The position numbers and the translations under genes were made by a program. From Priapulus caudatus (taxonomy: Eukaryota; Priapulida; Priapulimorpha; Priapulimorphida; Priapulidae), in NCBI RefSeq assembly GCF_000485595.1, contig NW_014577078.1:1405077-1432576 (forward strand): a stretch of 27,500 nt of DNA, given 5' to 3'. Numbering within the stretch: the stretch's first letter is position 1; every line of letters begins with the position of its first letter. The notes under the pieces were generated by a model that saw only the letters and a program-made list of their open reading frames with translations, was not told the DNA's origin and did not search any database. Of the stretch, positions 22,000 through 27,500 are shown in pieces.

Positions 22000-23683
22000 G
22001 TGATCAAGAAATTCCTAGTTCGTACGCGCTAGCTTTTATTTTTGTCTTGGTACACACATACTAATTTAACACGTCGGTGCCCACATTGAGAGTTTACCGA
22101 AACATGCATTTTCGTGAGGACCAACTTTATACTTGGCGTCGGTTCCCTTAAACAGACTTGAAAAGGTCGGCATACGTTACAGAATTTAACCTTGGTGGCG
22201 GAATCGAATTAAACGTTTACGAAATTACCCTGCCTCCTCGATACCATGAACCTATTTAGTATAGTATCAAACGTGCTCAAAAACGTTTCATTTATCACTC
22301 TGCGAAATCTAAAATGTTACATTTCATTAATGCATGAATATTGCTTGAGGTAAGATTCTGTGAATGGTCATATAGGTAATAATCTGCTAGGGTTTCATTT
22401 GCGCTGGCGAGTTATGCTGTCGTTCATTCAGTGTATATTTGGGTGGATCCTAATATCACTTTTATAAATTTTTGACAGATTATTCTCGCCCAGACTGTAA
22501 ATAGATAACATTTACATTATTTAATAGTGTAAATAGACGATATCTATATATCGATATCGAATATCTCTATCTGGTGATGACCTGTGCTGAAAGAGTGTCA
22601 AGTCGTTCCTAGTTGTCTGAAATCTAGGCAGAGGTGATGTGCACTTACCGTAAGTGCTAGGTCAGGATCGATGAAATGCCAGAAGACATTGCACGCAATC
22701 ATTATTTAAGTGCCATACAAACTGCAAAATTTGATCATACATCAAACTAGTCATAGCCAGGCTCAGCCCAGGTACGCGGGACAGTTTAGCACGCATTGAA
22801 CCGAGTCTGGTAGGCTCACTCATGTAGGCTGACTTAGTCCGAGCCAGGTCGTATTTGTTCCCGGAAAACGTGTACAGACTGCGAAAATTGAGTCTTGGCC
22901 ATTAGTTTAATGTAAGATCAAATTTGCAGTGTGTGCGGAGCCCAATGTGTGTGTTGCCGTTGCTGTTGTAATTGTTATTGTACAATCGTATTTGTTATTT
23001 TACAATAAATAAATGTTTGCAATATCAAGAATGGCATTTATGTATGTATATACCGTGTTTAAACATACAGCTTGTACAACACGTGTAGACGTATACACTC
23101 CTTTAGCTTGCAAATCAGCGAACGCGTCTGTTCATGAATAGTACTAACATCACGATTTGTCTAACCTTGTCATCTTAACTATGCGATGCTTAATATGTTC
23201 GTACGAATTTATAACCGTCTTGCCGTATCGCACACTTGTGCCGTTTTTAGTCATATCATACAGGCTGTAATGGTTGTATGTGTGGCTCTGAGTCTCTACG
23301 AATCCCCCGTGTCTGTACTTTAATACAATTATATGATTATATAGGTATTACAAGTATAAATTACATGATAACCGAACACGAAGAGGTAAATAAAATGAAC
23401 CTAAACAGTTCTAGCCCCTGCTTGCTATTTCGGCGTCCATTATAGCAAATACTATAATTATCCGCAACTACAGCCTGGGCGCTATGTGACTTGTACTATC
23501 GGTAAAGAGTGTGCCCGAAATTTTATAAATGTTGTGCGTAAGATCTGTAACATTCACACGCTAAGTAATGACTGAATTTCGGCAATAACGCTAACTTAAC
23601 TGAGCTTTTATTAAGGCGAATTTGGGCTAATCTCCATACATATGCGTTTATATTCCTTGAGTGCCTGAGGATGTCCCCTAATC
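22000..23683. other. Intergenic stretch without recognised gene
   Basis: AT-rich sequence between the DUOX 3' end and a large repeat-bounded element. No open frame here resembles a known family, and no tRNA or array is seen. Confidence 0.6.
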
Positions 23684-23708
23684 TATGGAAGGCCATTACC
23701 GCCAAAAC

Positions 23709-24000
23709 CTACCTATTTTAATCGCGCTTTAAATGTATTTTAATCACGCTTAAAATGTATTTTAAGCGCGATTAAATTCCAGCCAATCAGAACAGTGGTT
23801 TTTAATCACGCTTAAAATGTATTTTAAGCGCGATTAAATTCCAGCCAATCAGAACAGTGGTTTTTAATCACGCTTAAAATGTATTTTAAGCGTGATTAAA
23901 TTCCAGCCAATCAGAACAGTGGTTTTTAATCACGCTTAAAATGTATTTTAAGCGTGATTAAATTCCAGCCAATCAGTGGTTTTTAATCGCGATTAAATTC
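23709..24000. repeat. Left array: four copies of a 62-bp palindrome-plus-spacer unit
   Basis: CCAGCCAATCAG starts at 23779, 23841, 23903 and 23965, a period of exactly 62 bases. Each unit has a 38-base palindrome (TTTAATCACGCTTAAAAT, GT, then the complement) and the spacer TCCAGCCAATCAGAACAGTG; the last copy lacks part of the spacer. The first two copies read GCGCGATT in the right arm and the later two GCGTGATT, which restores perfect symmetry. Confidence 0.92.
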
Positions 24001-24516
24001 AAATAAATAGGCTTAGAATTAAATAAAAATAATTTAAAGTACAAAATTTGCATTCACCCGGCGACTAGATTTCCTCATGTTTTTGGTAATTTTCGTCTTA
24101 CTCTCCCTTGCACAATCTAATTTTAGATTGCCTAGAAACGGGGCTCAAATCTCCAATATGGCTAGAATTCGTGCTGCTTGATAAGTTGATACAAATAAGT
24201 ACAGTAAATATGTATAGAAATCTAGTTCTATCAGAAAAGTAGCTAAATTGGCAACTCGAAGTAAAGTTACAGTTCAATAGTTGCCTATGGCGATCCTCCA
24301 GTGTTGCCATTTATGAATTTATGATCCCACTAGCTCGTCTGATATCCCATAATTTTATTCACTCTTGGATGAACCGTTCACCAGTTTAAGAAGCACTGCT
24401 CTAGGTTATTTTCTTGGATAGTTTAAGGCTTGGTAAACTACAGGTATACCGATCTTCAAAGATAGACCCTGTAAACCGTCTCAGGGTAATTTGGGGGGGG
24501 GACTACGGTGTGCGTA

Positions 24517-24584
24517 CGCGCGCGCTCTCGTGTGTGTGCACGCGAGTGTGCGCGCGCGCTCTCGTGTGTGTGCACGCGAGTGTG
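24517..24584. repeat. GC-rich 34-bp tandem duplication
   Basis: Two identical 34-base units (24517-24550 and 24551-24584) made of alternating CG and GT with CTCG and CGAG inside, flanked by G runs. The alternating purine-pyrimidine sequence could adopt Z-DNA. It gives rise to overlapping false frames on both strands. Confidence 0.9.
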
Positions 24585-25480
24585 CGTGTTGGGGGGCGTC
24601 TCCAAATTCGAACGCCCTCCCCAAAAACGTAATCTCACGTTCAACTTTATTCCCAACACACCTGAGACATGTAAGATGCCCCCCTCCCCATGAACAGGTG
24701 CGCGTGTTAAATAACATATAATATACTCGTGTATTTTCATCGGTAACGGTTTAACATAGACGAAACGCGTCATGTCAAAGGCAATCAAACTACCAACATT
24801 ACATATACGTAATAGTACATAATACTATTACGTAAAGTAGAAATCATCACGTACAGATTATTACTATTATAATATAATTACATATATTATTATAATTAAT
24901 ACTATTATTATATAACTAGCCATTTGCGGCCCATGAAACACGGGCATCTAGCATTTATCCAGTCATCATCAAAACATGATCGCAATATCCAAGAAGTAAA
25001 TGGAAAAGTATAATAACTTGTAATGTAAAACAGACAGTTAATAACGGCTTGACAAAGCGTCGACGGGCCCTTCTCGCAAGCCGATTTATCCCCTCCGGAC
25101 TAAAATCCCGCGGCAAATAGAATAGGGGAGACACGGCTCACCGAATTATCGGTCCGATGCCGACAAGCGGCGCAAGCGAAAATCGCGGGGAATTTTAGGT
25201 GCACAAAATTGCGACCTTATCGTATTAATAATAATATAGAAGTTGTGCAATATTTATTGTTTGTCCGATGTGTGCGTTGCTTAGCGAGCTGCAGTAGTCA
25301 AGTTCAAAGATATATTGAAAACATGTCATTTATTATGAGATATATTACAAGATAATATTATATACATTATGTAATACGCGGTAATTTAGTTTCCTACAAG
25401 TTATTACCTTTGTTGTAAGCATGTTCTGCGAATCACGTGAAATGTACCATGTAAGAGTCGAGACATTCAGAGCAATCTAG

Positions 25481-25553
25481 AAGGCAGCCAAGGTCAGTGT
25501 GAAGGAGACAGCTAGACTGCCGCTGGCTTCTCGCACTGGCCTTGGCTGCCTTT
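25481..25553 (+). ncRNA. MicroRNA-precursor-like hairpin (candidate only)
   Basis: AAGGCAGCCAAGG pairs perfectly with CCTTGGCTGCCTT, and pairing continues inward through TCAGTGTGA with CGCACTGG-side bases, allowing two G-U pairs. This gives about 22 paired bases on each side of a loop of about 25 bases. Size and shape match an animal pre-miRNA. I do not recognise either arm as a known family. Because it lies inside a repeat-bounded element it could equally be a small inverted repeat with no RNA product. Either strand could be the transcribed one. Confidence 0.35.
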
Positions 25554-25560
25554 AATTTTT

Positions 25561-25776
25561 TCACATGAAGTTAGCGGAAGTATAAGTATGAGGGGTGAGA
25601 TTATATTATCATCGCCTTAGCTCGGTGTGTCAGTGGTTAGGTTCAGGTTTACCTGGCCTCTGCTGTGTGGTGGCTCGCTAGTTGGAGTCCCACCAGAGCC
25701 TGAACAGGCAGGATTAAAATGTCTATATATGTTTATTTTGTTCACATTGAGTTAGCGGAAGTACAAGTATGAGGGG
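25561..25776. repeat. 35-bp direct repeats flanking a tRNA-like segment
   Basis: TCACATGAAGTTAGCGGAAG and following bases (25561-25595) recur with few changes at 25742-25776. They are about 180 bases apart and both end AAGTATGAGGGG. They are too long to be an ordinary target duplication, so local duplication or a repeated element boundary is more likely. Confidence 0.75.
25609..25715 (+). other. Possible tRNA-derived SINE fragment
   Basis: GCTCGGTGTGTCAGTGGTTAG resembles the D-arm/A-box region of a tRNA. AGTTGGAGTCC about 50 bases downstream matches a B-box at most positions. No complete cloverleaf or poly(A)-type tail was established. Confidence 0.3.
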
Positions 25777-25907
25777 AATTTAATCGTGCTTAAAATCGAT
25801 TTTAATCGCGATTAAAAAGCACTGTTCTGATTGGCTGGAATTTAATCACGCTTAAAATACATTTTAAGCGTGATTAAAATACATTTTAAGCGCGATTAAA
25901 ATAGGTA
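25771..25907. repeat. Right array: inverted copies of the 62-bp unit
   Basis: Reverse-complement copies of the left-end palindrome and of the CTGTTCTGATTGGCTGGAAT spacer, with AAAATACATTTTAAGCG units at the outer end. They mirror the left array. Confidence 0.88.
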
Positions 25908-25930
25908 AGTTTTAGCCTTCCATACTAATC

Positions 25931-27203
25931 GCCACACGTAGTGTTAATTGCCACATGCTGAGGCTAGCTGCTTATTCGAGCTATTTTCCGGTCAACGGGA
26001 TTATCTAAAATAATCATCAAAATTATATATATGAAATATTAACGTACGCGGCTGTGCACTCCTCTTGATCTACAAATATAAGAGGAGTTGTGTTCATTGC
26101 GAATAATAAATGTCGAATAATTATTTATTTATTTATTTAAATACTTATTTGTATATTGACATACACTGAGACGTGATTGTATCCATTGCTAGTAGAATAA
26201 GTGCCATGAAAACTAGGAGAGGTTAGTATCAAAGTACTTTTGCTACGTCTACTGTCGTTAGTAAACGTTTGGTGCCTGTTCCATTAATTGACACCGTCGT
26301 TAGATTGATTAACAATCTTGCTCACATCTCACACCAGGAAGTTTTGCGGAGAAAACGACGACCTTTAAATTCCTTACTTTGTGTGGGAAATGAGTCGCAC
26401 CAGTCCGACTTATTTACAAACTAGTTCGTTAAAGGACACTGACCTAGCGCTTAGTACAGTGAAGCGCGAACGACACGTGTTTCTGTCGTATATCTTTAAC
26501 GAAAGCTTCCGCGATCATTATGGTCTGACCTGACCGATAATGGCGACAGGTAACACTAACTGCGCCAACGCCGTTTCGCCTAAGGAGTTACCACCGAGCG
26601 CTTCAAGTGCTGCACACAGCTAGATTGACATTATATATCGGATGACAGTGCGAGCAGGTAAACGTGGTATAGGCTGCTCTGTGAGGTGCGCGTAAATCGC
26701 AAGTATATGAATTATTGCTACTCACGTTAAAACTATTATCACGTTCGTAGCAGTGTAGTATTAAAAATAATATACGGCTCCAAGAAATTCGCCGACGTGT
26801 GGTGGGCTTGCCTCGCTGAGAGTCTCTCGTCGCTTATTCTGAAAATGGTAGGTGCATGAGTTATTTCTTTTAGAATTCGCTCGAATGCGTATAAAATAGC
26901 GTGCATGTGTAACGATGGCAATTTAGCGGATATCGCTGAATTTTGACACAATACTTTAACACGTTGCGTCGTGGCACGATCATTGAATCGGTCGTTAGTT
27001 CAATTTTAACTGTGATGTACTTGTAAGAATGTGTTAATTAAGTCATATGAAGTAAATGAATTAAGGAATTTATTTAGCAACATTAATTTTTGATTATAAT
27101 ATTTAGTTCACGTATCGTTGTCTGTGCACGTACAACTAAGTTGAACGATGGCGTTTCCTTCGATTTATCGAGATTCCTCGATTTTATAATTACACAGACG
27201 GCT
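25931..27203. other. Intergenic stretch upstream of the last gene
   Basis: No coding exon or RNA gene recognised. It contains an AT-rich TTTA patch near 26120-26140. The last few hundred bases may include the promoter or 5' UTR of the gene starting at 27204. TTTATAAT at about 27183 is close to the ATG, and ACACAG at 27193-27198 could be a splice acceptor in the 5' UTR. Confidence 0.5.
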
Positions 27204-27500
27204 ATGGTGCAGATACGACTGGCGATGATCGCCGCATTAGTTTTGGCATTTAGCATCAGTGTCGGCTTGTGTGCCGGAGAGGACACGACCCTTCACACCT
27301 CAGCACCTGATGTGGAGTCGACACCGACCGACGCTTACACCTACATGACCACTGACCAGACAACCGAAACATCCGGGTCAAAGACCGTGCATTACGCCGG
27401 CAACGAGAATTCATTCCAGGACGGGAAAATGTATTTTGAATTATTGAAAAATAAATACGGTATTTCCGAGGAATCCACAGATGATAGCACTCTCATCAAC
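27204..27500 (+). CDS. Secreted or membrane protein, N-terminal 99 residues (runs off the window)
   Basis: The frame is open for 99 codons from ATG to the window edge, with G at -3 and +4. It begins with a classic signal peptide: MVQIR, then a hydrophobic core AMIAALVLAFSISVGLCAG, with likely cleavage after CA. A Thr/Ser/Asp-rich stretch follows (about residues 28-60, STPTDAYTYMTTDQTTETSG), suggesting O-glycosylation. A more ordinary segment containing FQDGKMYFELLKNKYGISEE then begins. I do not recognise the family. It does not resemble the DUOX maturation factor DUOXA, which starts with membrane helices and not a cleavable signal. A splice donor may lie within or beyond the visible part. Confidence 0.7.
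   Translation, partial: MVQIRLAMIAALVLAFSISVGLCAGEDTTLHTSAPDVESTPTDAYTYMTTDQTTETSGSKTVHYAGNENSFQDGKMYFELLKNKYGISEESTDDSTLIN

Larger units (their letters stand above)
23684..25924. mobile_element. 2.24-kb non-autonomous DNA transposon with palindromic subterminal arrays
   Basis: The ends are TATGGAAGGC and its exact complement GCCTTCCATA, flanked by the identical hexamer CTAATC (23678-23683 and 25925-25930). Inside both ends, ACCTATTTTAATCGCG and its complement extend the inverted repeat with a short indel, followed by arrays of TTTAATCACGCTTAAAAT-type units. No transposase frame is present, so it would need an enzyme in trans. I cannot assign a superfamily from a 6-base duplication. The interior also contains a GC-rich tandem repeat, a hairpin and a tRNA-like segment that may be separate later insertions. 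Confidence 0.72.

Noticed and set aside
23709-24000. 62-bp regular repeats resembling a CRISPR array
   Set aside because: Repeat and spacer are both identical between units, the unit contains a long palindrome, inverted copies lie 1.8 kb away at a transposon end, and the host is an animal.
24456-24788. Overlapping Arg/Ala/His-rich frames on both strands
   Set aside because: All arise from the 34-bp GC-rich tandem duplication.
27083-27286. 67-codon minus-strand frame at the window end
   Set aside because: Antisense to the better-supported signal-peptide gene starting at 27204, with no recognisable domain.

Overview
This is nuclear DNA of an invertebrate animal. The evidence is a gene split into about 29 short coding exons by GT-AG introns, very dense microsatellites, an animal-type non-LTR retrotransposon relic, and several small non-autonomous DNA transposons. 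The species cannot be named from the sequence. The gene is dual oxidase (DUOX), and the intron and repeat style fits a non-vertebrate, probably marine, animal.

Positions 496-21543 (+) hold what looks like a complete DUOX gene. The 29 predicted coding exons keep phase at every junction, sum to 4512 bases, and encode 1503 residues plus TAG. Domain order is: signal peptide, haem-peroxidase-like ectodomain, first membrane helix, PH-like segment, two canonical EF-hands plus a degenerate third, ferric-reductase membrane core with four haem-ligand histidines, FAD domain, NADPH domain. In this family cytosolic NADPH gives electrons to FAD, these cross the membrane through two haems, and calcium binding to the EF-hands switches the enzyme on to release H2O2. 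The gene is divergent at several NADPH-contact positions and at the C-terminus.

The introns carry most of the repeats. Intron 23 (13442-15382) holds an 874-bp foldback element with TA flanks and a 145-bp near-perfect palindrome with an 8-bp target duplication (hAT-like). Intron 28 (18174-21414) holds an antisense, decayed LINE with a YMDD reverse-transcriptase motif, a CCHC knuckle and an endonuclease-like tail. A 173-bp element inserted into it exactly at TTAA.

Downstream of DUOX, 21544-27203 has no gene I can support. It contains a probable polyadenylation signal and a 2.24-kb non-autonomous element (23684-25924). That element has a 10-bp perfect terminal repeat, a 6-bp target duplication and arrays of a 62-bp palindromic unit in opposite orientation near its ends. 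Inside it is a hairpin shaped like a microRNA precursor. At 27204 a new reading frame starts with a signal peptide and a Thr/Ser-rich segment and runs off the window end.

Most of the other long open frames are microsatellite or palindrome artefacts.
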